64,000 bases of DNA from Amycolatopsis sp. NBC_01480 (GTDB lineage: Bacteria > Actinomycetota > Actinomycetes > Mycobacteriales > Pseudonocardiaceae): assembly GCF_036227205.1 (NCBI RefSeq), contig NZ_CP109442.1, forward strand, positions 5,580,001 through 5,644,000. Direction: 5' to 3'. Positions 7,972 to 16,186 of the stretch are shown here, piece by piece (position 1 is the first letter of the stretch; each line of letters opens with the position of its first letter). The translations under genes and the position numbers were made by a program. The notes below the pieces were generated by a model. The model searched no databases. It was not told where the DNA came from and saw only the letters and a list, made by a program, of their open reading frames with translations.

Positions 7972-9477
7972 GTGCCTGGACTCTCCATCCCGCCCGAAAC
8001 GGACACCATCGTCGTCGGCGGCGGAACAGGTGGCGCGGCGTGCGCAGCCACCCTCGCTTCGTACTCGTCGCGCCAGGTCCTGCTGCTCGAGGCCGGCCCG
8101 GACTACGGGCCCCACCAGTGCGGCGCGTGGCCCGCGGATGTCCTCGACGCTGCCTCGATCCCGCTGTCGCACGACTGGTGCTTGACAGACGCCGGGAAGG
8201 CGCGGACCGACCTGCCCCGGGCGCGCATGCTGGGAGGTTGCTCCTCGCACAACGGCTGCACTGCCTCGCTCGGCGCCCGAGCCGACTACGACGGGTGGGC
8301 GACGGCGGGCAACCCCGGCTGGGAGTCCGCCACCGTTGAACCTCTCCTGAAATGGGTGCACGAGCGGTTCCGGGTGCGGCGCTACCGCACGGACGAGCTG
8401 ACCGTGCCGCAGGCGGCGTTCGTGGACGCGGGTCTCGCCGCAGGGTTGCCCTTCGCCGACGACCTCGACGACCTCGACGCCGCGACCGGCATCGGCCCGA
8501 TGCCGGTCAACATCGTCGAGGGCACCCGGTGGAACGCCGCGTTCGCGTTCCTCGACCCGGTCCGCGAGCACGCCAACCTCACCATCGCCGCAGGCGTCAC
8601 CGTGAGCAGGCTGCTCGTCGAGCACGGCGTCGCCGTTGGGGTTCTGGCCGACACGCCGGACGGGCCGCGCACCATCCGTGCCGGCCGGGTGATCGTGGCC
8701 GCGGGGGCGTATCACTCGCCCGCGCTCCTGCTCCGCTCCGGCATCGGGGCAGCGGACGAGCTCCGGTCGGTCGGCGTCGACGTCGTCGCGGACCTGCCCG
8801 GTGTGGGCCGCAACCTCCTTGACCACCCGTGCGTTCAGCTCGACTTCCACGGCCGTGACGGGCTGCTCGAGGAGATGGAGCGCATGTCGTGGCACCCGGA
8901 CGAGCAGACCATCGGCAGGGGGAAGTCCTCGCGTTGCGACGACGGCCCCTACGACATCCACGTGTTCATGGTGGCCGGGGCGAACTCCGGTCACCCGGGA
9001 CTGCCGCCGATCAGCCTCTACGGCGGGGCGATGAGGGCCGTGTCCGCGGGCCAGGTGAGCCTCACGTCCGCCGCACCGGACGCCGCCCCGCGCATCGAGC
9101 ACAACTACGGCTCTGACCCGGCGGGCCACGACCGGGCCGTGCTCTCCGAGGCACTGACGCTGCTGCGCGAGATGACCGCGGAGCGCGGACTGTCGGCGGT
9201 GCTGGGGAAGGCCGCGAACGAAGACTCGGATCCGTTGTCGCGCATCGTGAATTACTGCCATCCGGCCGGCAGCTGCCGGATGGGACCGGCCGGCGATCCG
9301 ATGGCGGTCGTCGGCGCGGACGGGGCCGTCCGCGGAGTCGGCGGCCTGTATGTCGCGGACGCCTCCGTGATGCCCGCCATCACCCGGGGCAACCCGAACC
9401 TGCCGGTCGCCATGATCGGCGCCCGGATCGCGGCCGGGCTGCTCGGGCTCGCCCCGGCCGACGCCGTGACCGCCTGA
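7972..9477 (+). CDS. GMC-family FAD oxidoreductase
   Basis: This 501-residue protein begins with the FAD-binding VVGGGTGGAACAATLA and LLLEAGPDYG, continues with RARMLGGCSSHNGC (the GMC signature around residues 82-96), and ends with the conserved C-terminal NYCHPAGSCRMG containing the catalytic His, then GLYVADASVMPAITRGNPNL and PVAMIGARIA. Members oxidise alcohols, sugars or choline with oxygen or another acceptor. GTG 7972 follows the DeoR stop by 33 nt. In this operon it might oxidise a sugar or sugar alcohol moiety before or after the SIS and kinase steps; the substrate cannot be read from sequence. Confidence 0.88.
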   Translation: MPGLSIPPETDTIVVGGGTGGAACAATLASYSSRQVLLLEAGPDYGPHQCGAWPADVLDAASIPLSHDWCLTDAGKARTDLPRARMLGGCSSHNGCTASLGARADYDGWATAGNPGWESATVEPLLKWVHERFRVRRYRTDELTVPQAAFVDAGLAAGLPFADDLDDLDAATGIGPMPVNIVEGTRWNAAFAFLDPVREHANLTIAAGVTVSRLLVEHGVAVGVLADTPDGPRTIRAGRVIVAAGAYHSPALLLRSGIGAADELRSVGVDVVADLPGVGRNLLDHPCVQLDFHGRDGLLEEMERMSWHPDEQTIGRGKSSRCDDGPYDIHVFMVAGANSGHPGLPPISLYGGAMRAVSAGQVSLTSAAPDAAPRIEHNYGSDPAGHDRAVLSEALTLLREMTAERGLSAVLGKAANEDSDPLSRIVNYCHPAGSCRMGPAGDPMAVVGADGAVRGVGGLYVADASVMPAITRGNPNLPVAMIGARIAAGLLGLAPADAVTA

Positions 9478-9504
9478 ACCCCGCGAACAAGGAGCGATAC
9501 ACCC

Positions 9505-10509
9505 ATGTCTGTCACCCCTTTCGAACGCGACATCGCCGACCAGGACGAGGCGTTGCGCGCCTTCGCGTCCTCGTCGTTACCCGAGAGTCTGGGCGAGCTC
9601 GACCTCCGCCGCTTCGACCGGATCGTGTTCACAGGGATGGGCTCGTCCCACTTCGGGGCTCTGCGGTCCTGGCGCCGCCTCGTCGCGGCGGGGCTGCCGG
9701 CCTGGTGGGTGGATGCCGGGCAGCTGCTCGACTCGCCGGAGCTGGTCACCGGCCAGAGCCTCGTGGTGGCGACATCGCAGTCCGGGGCCAGCGGCGAGAT
9801 CGTGTCTCTTCTGGACGATCTCAGCGCCCGAACGCTCATCGGCGTGACGAACGCGGCGGCGAGCCCGCTCGGGGAGCGCTCGGACATCTTCCTGCCCTTG
9901 TGTAGCGGTGACGAGGCCACCGTCAGCACCAAGAGCTATACCAACACCCTCGCTGCCCACGAACGCCTCATCGACCGGCTCCTCGGCAAAGCGGACCGGC
10001 GGTACGCCGACTTCGCGTCCTCGGTCGGCCAGGCGCCCGACGCGCCAATACTGAATCGTGTCGCGGACGAACTGGCGATCGATTCGATGCCGCGCCTGGC
10101 CTTCGTCGGCTACGGCGACCACGCCGCCACGGCCCTCTATGCCGGCCTGATCACCAAAGAGGCCGCGAAGGTCGCCGCCGAGGGCTACATCGGTGGCCAG
10201 TTTCGGCACGGCCCATTCGAACTGGCAGGGCCGGGGCTGGCAGCCGTCCTCTTCGGCGCGGCCCCCGACGCGCGCCCATCGGTGGTCCGCTTGGCGAAGG
10301 ACCTCGTCGCCACCGGGGCGACGGTCGTCCTCGTCGGCGGACTGCGGGTGCCAGGGGCGGAGACGATCGCCACGCCCGCGGGCGACACCGTGCAGCAGCT
10401 GATCGCCGGCACCGCCGTGGCCCAGTCGCTCACCGTGCGGATCTCCCGCGCCCGGGGCACTGTCCCGGGCGACTTCACCTACGCCACCAAGATCACCACA
10501 GCACTGTGA
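9505..10509 (+). CDS. Double-SIS-domain sugar isomerase/deglycase (FrlB/AgaS-like)
   Basis: The 334-residue protein has two SIS domains. The first carries RIVFTGMGSSHFGALRSW and VVATSQSGASGEIVSLLDD (phosphosugar-binding Ser residues). The second begins near residue 180, with LAFVGYGDHAATALYAGLIT and KEAAKVAAEGYIGGQFRHGP, whose Glu and His fit the isomerase site of GlmS-like proteins. There is no glutaminase domain, so it resembles FrlB or AgaS rather than GlmS. Such enzymes deglycate or deaminate amino-sugar phosphates. An amino acid permease and a sugar kinase in the same operon support a fructosyl-amino-acid type substrate (inference). Confidence 0.8.
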   Translation: MSVTPFERDIADQDEALRAFASSSLPESLGELDLRRFDRIVFTGMGSSHFGALRSWRRLVAAGLPAWWVDAGQLLDSPELVTGQSLVVATSQSGASGEIVSLLDDLSARTLIGVTNAAASPLGERSDIFLPLCSGDEATVSTKSYTNTLAAHERLIDRLLGKADRRYADFASSVGQAPDAPILNRVADELAIDSMPRLAFVGYGDHAATALYAGLITKEAAKVAAEGYIGGQFRHGPFELAGPGLAAVLFGAAPDARPSVVRLAKDLVATGATVVLVGGLRVPGAETIATPAGDTVQQLIAGTAVAQSLTVRISRARGTVPGDFTYATKITTAL

Positions 10510-11435
10510 GCCCATCCAACCAGCCCCCGCCCCAGCGCGGTGGCCAGGTCGTGATCGGGGTCGACCTCGGCGGAACAGGTACCCGAGTGGTCGCACTCGA
10601 TTCTCGCGGCGAGGTCCGGGCCCACCAGACCGTGCGTACGCCCCGCACGGCGTCGGGGCCCGGCGTGCTGGCCGAGCTGATCCGCGCGGTCGCGGGCGAC
10701 GCCGCGGTCGCGGCCGTCGGCATCGGTGCCAGCGGCCCCGTCGACGCTCGCGGCGTGATCCGCAACGACGACACCCTGGCCGCGTTCAGCCACATCCCAC
10801 TGACCGGCCTGCTGGAGGCCGAGCTGGGCGTCCCCTGCGCAATCGAGAACGACGCCGTGGCCGCGGCGATCGGGGAAGCCACGTACGGGGCCGCGAAGGA
10901 CAGTGCGGACGTGCTGATGGTCACCTTGGGCACCGGCGTCGGGGTCAGCGTCCTGCTGGGCGGCCGGCCGTTCCGCGCCGCCGACGGCACACACCCCGAG
11001 GCAGGCCACATTCCGGTTCCAGGCGCCCCGGCGGCCTGCTACTGCGGACTGGCGACCTGCTGGGAGCAGCTCGCCAGCCGGACCGCGTTGGATCGCCTCA
11101 CCCAAGGCCGCACCGCCGAGCTGGCCGGCATAGCCGGATACGACAACGACGCGGCCGCCTTGTTCCGCCAGTACGGTGAGTCCGTCGGCTTCGGCACGAG
11201 CGCCCTCTTGACGATCTTCAAGCCGGACAGAGTCGTGTTCGGTGGCGGCGCGGCGGCCTATCTGCCGCACTTCGCCTCCGGGCTGGACACCGCGCTACAC
11301 AGGGCCGGCGGATTCGACGTGTCGACGCCCTACTCCGAGGCGGCGCTGGGCGACCTGTCCGGTGCGATCGGCGCCGCCGTGCTCGCCTCCGACACCACAC
11401 CCGCTGTCACGCTGACCCATACTTCGAAGAAATAG
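10506..11435 (+). CDS. ROK-family sugar kinase
   Basis: This 309-residue protein carries the ASKHA ATP-binding start VIGVDLGGTGTRVVALD, the catalytic region CAIENDAVAAAIGEATYGAA (Asn and Asp), and the ROK zinc signature HIPVPGAPAACYCGLATCWE (His, then CxCxxxxC). ROK members phosphorylate glucose, N-acyl amino sugars or fructose. Its GTG overlaps the SIS stop by 4 nt, showing translational coupling. It probably phosphorylates the sugar moiety of the imported compound, in the role FrlD plays (although FrlD is a PfkB-type kinase). Confidence 0.85.
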   Translation: MSPSNQPPPQRGGQVVIGVDLGGTGTRVVALDSRGEVRAHQTVRTPRTASGPGVLAELIRAVAGDAAVAAVGIGASGPVDARGVIRNDDTLAAFSHIPLTGLLEAELGVPCAIENDAVAAAIGEATYGAAKDSADVLMVTLGTGVGVSVLLGGRPFRAADGTHPEAGHIPVPGAPAACYCGLATCWEQLASRTALDRLTQGRTAELAGIAGYDNDAAALFRQYGESVGFGTSALLTIFKPDRVVFGGGAAAYLPHFASGLDTALHRAGGFDVSTPYSEAALGDLSGAIGAAVLASDTTPAVTLTHTSKK

Positions 11436-11469
11436 GGGTCTGCCAGGGGCTGGTCGACACCTCACCTGT

Positions 11470-11483
11470 GAGGCTTCGGCCTC
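11470..11483 (+). terminator. GC-rich hairpin after the sugar operon
   Basis: GAGGC and GCCTC flank a TTCG tetraloop, and the stem can extend outward by two pairs. It lies 35 nt after the ROK kinase stop. No U-rich tract follows, as is common in actinomycetes, so intrinsic termination is only likely. Confidence 0.4.
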
Positions 11484-11731
11484 GCCTGGACGGATGTCAC
11501 CGTGCTCGGCGACGCCGGTTTCCCTTTTTGCGACAAGGCGATGTGGGACTGGACGGAGTGGCGGCGGCCGAGCGCGGCCGGCCCGGTACCCGTTGACGTC
11601 GGCGGCGTCCACGCTCGCCAGGTTCAGCTTCTCCTCCGGGCAAATGGCCCAAGTTGCGTGGATGCGGGAACTTCGAGCGGAATACGCACGACTTGTGGAC
11701 GTCAGGACTCGACGACAGGAAGGCGTTCATC

Positions 11732-12442
11732 ATGGAACGCAGGGACTTTCTCCGTCTCTCCGCTGCTTCGACAGGCGCTGCGGCACTTGCACCCCTCGGA
11801 ACTGCGGAGACGGCCGCGGCCCAGCCGCGTTCCAGGCGCCTGCGAGTGCAGATCCTGGTGTTCGACGGCGTCGAGGAGCAGGACGTCATCGGGCCCGTCG
11901 CGGTGCTGGGGCACGCCGGTCACCAAGGCGGCCAGGTCGAGGTGACGCTCGTGATGCCCGGCGCGCCCGGCGAAGTCGTCGGCACGTTCGGCACCAGGTT
12001 CGCCGTCTCCGCGACGTGGAATCCCACCAACGGCGATGTCCTCATCGTTCCCGGCGGTGGCTACGGCATGAAGGACGGTCCTGGCGTCCACGCCCTGATC
12101 AAAGACAAAGCCCTCCTGCGAGACCTCGGCCGCGCGCACCGAAGTGGCGTCCTGGTCGCCGGGGTCTGCACGGGCGTCATGGTGCTTTCGGCCGCGGGCC
12201 TGACCGAAGGCCGTCCGTGCACCACGCACCACCTCGCCAAGGCCGACCTCGCCGCACAGCAGGCACAGGTGATCGACGCCCGGGTCGTCGACGACGGCGA
12301 CCTCGTCACTTCGGCCGGTGTCACTTCGGGGCTGGACCTCGCGCTGTGGCTGGTCACGCGCGAACTGGGGTCTGCGGTCGCCGTCGGAGCGGAAGCGGTG
12401 CTGGAGTACGAGCAGCGCGGAGCGGTGTGGCGACGGTCGTGA
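11732..12442 (+). CDS. Tat-exported DJ-1/PfpI-family protein
   Basis: The 236-residue protein starts with MERRDFLRLSAAS, a twin-arginine signal (RRDFLR) followed by an alanine-rich hydrophobic stretch and a likely AxA cleavage near residue 32. The mature part is a DJ-1/PfpI (class I glutamine-amidotransferase-like) domain: LRVQILVFDGVEEQDVIGPV at its start and GVLVAGVCTGVMVLSAAGL carrying the nucleophile-elbow Cys. The catalytic class could be isocyanide hydratase-like, chaperone/deglycase-like or regulatory; I cannot tell. ATG 11732 is chosen because GGAAGG precedes it and the twin arginine follows immediately. It would act outside the membrane. Confidence 0.82.
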   Translation: MERRDFLRLSAASTGAAALAPLGTAETAAAQPRSRRLRVQILVFDGVEEQDVIGPVAVLGHAGHQGGQVEVTLVMPGAPGEVVGTFGTRFAVSATWNPTNGDVLIVPGGGYGMKDGPGVHALIKDKALLRDLGRAHRSGVLVAGVCTGVMVLSAAGLTEGRPCTTHHLAKADLAAQQAQVIDARVVDDGDLVTSAGVTSGLDLALWLVTRELGSAVAVGAEAVLEYEQRGAVWRRS

Positions 12443-12559
12443 TCACACGGGCACCCATTCCGGTGACATCCACGCCCCAGATGTCCAGACCCCCGACGCC
12501 ACTACCGGCGAGGCACTCGCAGCGCGTTCCGTTGGCGGTGTGGTCGACACCTCCGGAGG

Positions 12560-12895
12560 AGTTGCCACGCGGGCAGGGATGTTCACGTCGTGCTGGACAA
12601 CCTCTCGACCCGCACCGCACCGGAGGTCATGGCGTGGCTGGCGAAGCATCCTCGCGTCCGGTTCCACTTCACCCCCGAGGGGTGATCCTGGATCGATCAG
12701 ATCGAGACCTGGTTCGGGATCATCACCCGCCAGTCCATCCGCCGCGGCACGTTCACCTCGGTCAAGGTCCTGATCGCGCAGATCCGCGACTACATCACGC
12801 ACTGGAACGTCACCGCCACGCCCTTCACCTGGACCGCCGCAACCGGGGAAATCCTGGCCAAGGTCAGGCTCGTCCAGACCGACATCAAGAAGCCA
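12560..12895 (+). pseudogene. IS630-family transposase, C-terminal remnant
   Basis: The plus strand reads HAGRDVHVVLDNLSTRTAPE and VMAWLAKHPRVRFHFTPEG, then an in-frame TGA near 12683, then SWIDQIETWFGIITRQSIRR and DYITHWNVTATPFTWT. This is the second Asp (LDN) and final Glu (ETWF) region of an IS630 DDE transposase. The internal stop and missing N-terminal half show that it is dead. Confidence 0.75.
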
Positions 12896-13043
12896 CGGCG
12901 TTCCGCCGTCTTCCCAAGGGTAATGCCATGGCGCGACATGGATGGAGCGAACCACCACCTGTCCGCCGCGCTACTGGGAACCCCAGGAATACGCGTCGAC
13001 CTTCCAGGATGACGCGACGGTGACCACACTCCCCGAAAGCAAA

Positions 13044-13180
13044 ATGTCTGCAATGGCGGAAAACTACCCCAGGCGAGCAGTAGTGGCGGGCGGTGGGATC
13101 GTAGGCCTCACGGCGGGTATCGTTTTGCACAAGGCCGGGCGGCACAGGAGTACCCCGGACACCTGGCCTGGCGCGGGGCC
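13044..13180 (+). pseudogene. FAD-dependent monooxygenase, N-terminal remnant
   Basis: ATG 13044 opens a frame reading PRRAVVAGGGIVGLTAGIVL, a classic FAD Rossmann start (GGGIxGL). After about 34 residues it loses similarity, and a second frame reads QEYPGHLAWRGAG, the piece found further along in such monooxygenases. A large internal deletion is implied, and the remnant then abuts a methyltransferase fragment of opposite orientation. Confidence 0.55.
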
Positions 13181-13182
13181 GG

Positions 13183-13385
13183 TTAGCCGGGCCAGCAGGG
13201 CGGCGTTGTAGCCGGTTCCGGCGCCGATCTCCAGGATTCGGTTGCCGGGATGGACGTCGAGCTGGTCGAGTTGCATGGCCACGACGGTGGGAACGGAAGC
13301 GCAGCTGAGCGCGGAGCCGTCGCCGGCGCGTTTGGTGATCACGGCGATGTTGGCGTAGGCATCTTCGGCCGTGGCGGCGGAACGA
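13183..13385 (-). pseudogene. Protein-L-isoaspartate methyltransferase-like remnant
   Basis: The minus strand reads EDAYANIAVITKRAGDGSAL, SCASVPTVVAMQLDQL and RILEIGAGTGYNAALLARL. These match the N-terminal half of a PCMT-type methyltransferase including the SAM motif I (LEIGAGTGYN). Nothing matching the C-terminal half follows. Confidence 0.65.
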
Positions 13386-13499
13386 TGGCCCTGGAGTCGC
13401 GGGCCGCACCGCCGCCGCGGAAAACCAGAGATGCCGCTATGTTCATGATCTTGAGTGACGTAGCGGTCACGTTTGACCGCCAGGGCTGCATCTATCGGC

Positions 13500-13529
13500 T
13501 TGTGGAGGTAACCGAACGGTCGGTATAAG
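13500..13529 (+). promoter_or_regulatory. Promoter and inverted-repeat operator of the TetR gene
   Basis: The inverted repeat ACCGA-ACGG-TCGGT at 13511-13524 lies between TTGTGG (13500-13505) and TATAAG (13524-13529), an 18-bp spacer. The predicted transcription start is about at the GTG (13538), so the message may be leaderless. Placement fits autorepression by the TetR protein. Confidence 0.5.
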
Positions 13530-13537
13530 CTGATCCC

Positions 13538-14140
13538 GTGACGCTGACCTCGGATGATATCCCGACCCGGCTAAAACGGGCTGCCGGCGAGCTTTTTGCC
13601 GCCAGCGGTCCCGACGGGACGACCGTCGATAAGATCGCTCGTTCGGCAGGAGTGAATCGAGAGCGTGTCTACGCCTACTTCGGTGGAAAGGAAGGCCTTT
13701 TCGCCAACGTGCTCGGCGACGAGTTGCTCGCGATCGCCGAGGCCGTCACCCTCGACGCCGCCAGCATCGCAGAAATCGGAGCTTTCGCCGGCAAGCTGTT
13801 CGACTACCACACGAACAACCCCCGGCTGCAGCGCCTCCTGCAATGGGAGGCGCTGGTGTTTGGCTCACAGCCGGTGCCTGATGAGGTCGAACGGCGCAAG
13901 CATTATCAGCACAAGGTCGAGGTGATCGCACAAGCCCAGCGCGACGGCACGCTCAGCGATGAGATCCCACCCGGCGACTTGCTCTTCTTGCTCATCGCGA
14001 TCACGGCCTGGTGGTCGGCTGTCCCTCAGATCGCGCGCATGACCGAGCGAGGCTCTCGAACCGCCGCGGCGGCCGGCCGCCGTCGTCGCGCGAGTGCGGT
14101 CCGCGCCGCCGAGCTGCTCGCGCTCGGGCACCGCGCCTGA
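13538..14140 (+). CDS. TetR-family regulator
   Basis: The 200-residue protein has an N-terminal HTH (ELFAASGPDGTTVDKIARSA, then NRERVYAYFGGKEGLFANVL) typical of TetR, including the YxYFxxKexL ending, and an all-helical ligand domain. GTG 13538 closely follows the promoter and an ACCGA/TCGGT repeat. The next gene (an MDR reductase) is convergent. The divergent sides hold only remnants, so apart from autoregulation its targets may be the redox genes at 14.2-17.2 kb (inference). Confidence 0.85.
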   Translation: MTLTSDDIPTRLKRAAGELFAASGPDGTTVDKIARSAGVNRERVYAYFGGKEGLFANVLGDELLAIAEAVTLDAASIAEIGAFAGKLFDYHTNNPRLQRLLQWEALVFGSQPVPDEVERRKHYQHKVEVIAQAQRDGTLSDEIPPGDLLFLLIAITAWWSAVPQIARMTERGSRTAAAAGRRRRASAVRAAELLALGHRA

Positions 14141-14161
14141 CCAGGCCAAGCTTGCCTCGCA

Positions 14162-15115
14162 TCAGATGCGGATCAGGGTCTTGCCGCGGGCCCCGCCCCG
14201 TCGGGCCGCCGCGACGGCCTCGGGTGCCTGCCGCAGGTCGACTTCCCGGTCGATGGGAATCTCCAGGCGCCCGGATGCGAGCCACTCGCTGACCCGTCGC
14301 AGACGCGCGGGCTTGTCATCGAGCAGGTAGTTGGCCGCGGTGATCCGCTCCTGTGCGGCAAGCTTGTCAGTCACGCCGTAGGCGATAGACACCGCGCGCC
14401 CACCGTCCCGCAGATGGCGTACAGCGACGGCGAGCCCGTCAGGATCCCCCACCAGGTCGAGCACTCCGTGCACGCCCCCTGGGCATGAAGCCGCGAGCGC
14501 GTCGTCGACTGATTGCGTGCCATAGTCGATCGTTTCGGCGGCCCCGAGGCGCCGCACTTGTGCGCGGGCGTCGTCGCGTGCGGTGGCGATGACAGTCAGG
14601 CCGGCCTGCGCGGCCAACTGGGTGGCGAGTACACCCACACCGCCGGTGGCACCCAGGATGAGCAGGGTCTGGCCCGCCTGGCAGCCAACCCGCTCGAGCG
14701 CCCCGTCCGCGGTCATGCCCGCAGTCGGGAGTGCCGCCGCCAGGCGCGGGTCGACGCTATCGGGAACCATCTGCAGCGCCCCGAAAGCCGGCCGTTCCAC
14801 GATCGTGAGGCGTTCCGCATAAGTCCCGAACTCCAGAACGTCGCCCCAGAACTGACCGTGAACGAGATCACCCACGGCGAACCGCAGGACGCCCGCACCC
14901 AGGGCCTCGATCCGGCCCACCCCATCGAAGCCCAAGATCAACGGGAACCGATTCGGCGTGAACTCGGTCAACCCGCCGTCCGCGCCCACCCAGTCCACCG
15001 GATTGATCGACGCGAAGCGCATGCCGACGAGTACTTCGCCCGGACCCGGCTCAGGATCGGGCAAATCGAGAACTTGGGGCGAGTCCCCGAACCTGTTGAC
15101 AGCAATCGCTTTCAT
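14162..15115 (-). CDS. NADPH:quinone reductase-like MDR oxidoreductase
   Basis: This 317-residue protein has the length and layout of zinc-free medium-chain reductases. The N-terminal GroES-like domain contains VLVGMRFASINPVDW and GFDGVGRIEALGAGV. The nucleotide-binding motif is TLLILGATGGVGVLATQLAA, with TARDDARAQVRRLGA after it. There are no structural zinc cysteines. Such enzymes reduce quinones or enones with NADPH. The gene is transcribed toward the TetR gene. The start ATG 15115 is preceded by GAAAGGACC. Confidence 0.85.
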   Translation of the reverse strand: MKAIAVNRFGDSPQVLDLPDPEPGPGEVLVGMRFASINPVDWVGADGGLTEFTPNRFPLILGFDGVGRIEALGAGVLRFAVGDLVHGQFWGDVLEFGTYAERLTIVERPAFGALQMVPDSVDPRLAAALPTAGMTADGALERVGCQAGQTLLILGATGGVGVLATQLAAQAGLTVIATARDDARAQVRRLGAAETIDYGTQSVDDALAASCPGGVHGVLDLVGDPDGLAVAVRHLRDGGRAVSIAYGVTDKLAAQERITAANYLLDDKPARLRRVSEWLASGRLEIPIDREVDLRQAPEAVAAARRGGARGKTLIRI

Positions 15116-15220
15116 CTTTCGGTCCTTTCTCCCGGTCTCCGCGACCTACGCTCTACTGCGCCCGGCGAGCCGTGCCGCGAGCGCGCGAACAGCCAGGCCG
15201 TCGGGTTTTGGCCTTCACAC

Positions 15221-15980
15221 TCAGCGCCCCACCGGTGGGCGGACGCTGACCACCGTCCCGGACAGGTGGGTCGCGGCCTCACTACACAGAAACGCGACGA
15301 GCCCGACGAGGTCATCGGGCTGGCCGAGCCGCCCGCCAGGATAGCTGGACGCAACCCGCTCGACGTGGCCCTCGCCGACGCTGCCGCGCATTTCGGGCGT
15401 CAAGGTCAGCCCCGGTGCGATCGCCACAGTGCGGATGCCGGCGTCGGCAAGCTCCTGATGTACGACGTTGTTGAGGATGTTCAACGCGGCCTTGGTCCCC
15501 CCCGTAAGGGACCATACCCGGACCGGCCTGAGTGCCGATCGCGCTCGACATGTAGATGATCCGGCCGCCGCCGCCACGAACCATCAGCGGTGCGAAATGT
15601 TTGGTCGTCAGAACGCAGCCCAGGACGTTGGACCGCCAGACGCGCTCGAGTGTGTCGACATCAACGTCCACCACGCGGGACAGCTTAGGCATCCACCCCG
15701 CGTTGTTGATGAGTGCATCGACGCGTCCGAAAGCGCTGTCGGTCTCGCTGACGGCTCGCTGAACGTCTGCCTCGCTGCCGACATCGGCCGCGACGGCAAT
15801 CGCCAGCTCGACCCCGGGCCGGCCGGCGATCTCATCGACCACGGCCTGAGCGCGCTCACGGTCGCGCGCCACCACGACGATTCGGGCACCCTCGCGCGCC
15901 AGGCCGAGCGCGAGAGACCGGCCAATGCCCTGCGCCGCACCAGTGATCACGACAACTTTTCGCGACAGGTCGATGTTCAT
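15221..15980 (-). pseudogene. Short-chain dehydrogenase with a single frameshift
   Basis: From ATG 15980 (GAAGAGAC upstream) the frame reads RKVVVITGAAQGIGRSLALG, then LINNAGWMPKLS and RIIYMSSAIGTQAGPG, then the catalytic Tyr in MVPYGG. At a run of seven G (minus strand, near 15497) the frame shifts by one. TKAALNILNNVVHQELADAG, with the catalytic Lys, and VAIAPGLTLTPEMRG then continue in another frame to 15221. Removing one G restores a normal SDR of about 250 residues. It is either a recent frameshift mutation or a homopolymer sequencing error, and everything else in the gene looks intact. Confidence 0.75.
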
Positions 15981-16010
15981 GTCTCTTCCACTCGACGAGG
16001 CCAAGCAAGC

Positions 16011-16056
16011 CCAACAACATAGTTGTTGGTAACGTAGCATGAACAACACTGTTGTT
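16011..16056. promoter_or_regulatory. Two AACAAC/GTTGTT inverted repeats (operator pair)
   Basis: CCAACAAC-ATA-GTTGTTGG at 16011-16029 is perfect with 8-bp arms. AACAACA-C-TGTTGTT at 16042-16056 is a second copy with the same core. They lie in the divergent region between the frameshifted SDR (start 15980) and the epimerase-like gene (start 16187), centred about 29 bp apart. A dimeric repressor of TetR or MarR type is the likely ligand; which one is unknown. Confidence 0.6.
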
Positions 16057-16186
16057 GGAACAAGGCCGATACCGGCTGGTCCTCGGCTTTCGAGTCTCGT
16101 CGGCCGGTGAGGGTCGATAGTCCGCAGGGGAGTGCCGGGTCGTCTGATTTCCCGGACAGGCAGCGCAACTGGGTATTGGAGGGTGT

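Noticed and set aside
7774..9261. Long minus-strand frame of 495 codons opposite the GMC oxidoreductase
   Set aside because: Arginine/glycine/valine-rich shadow of a clear GMC gene, produced by third-position GC bias; no motif.
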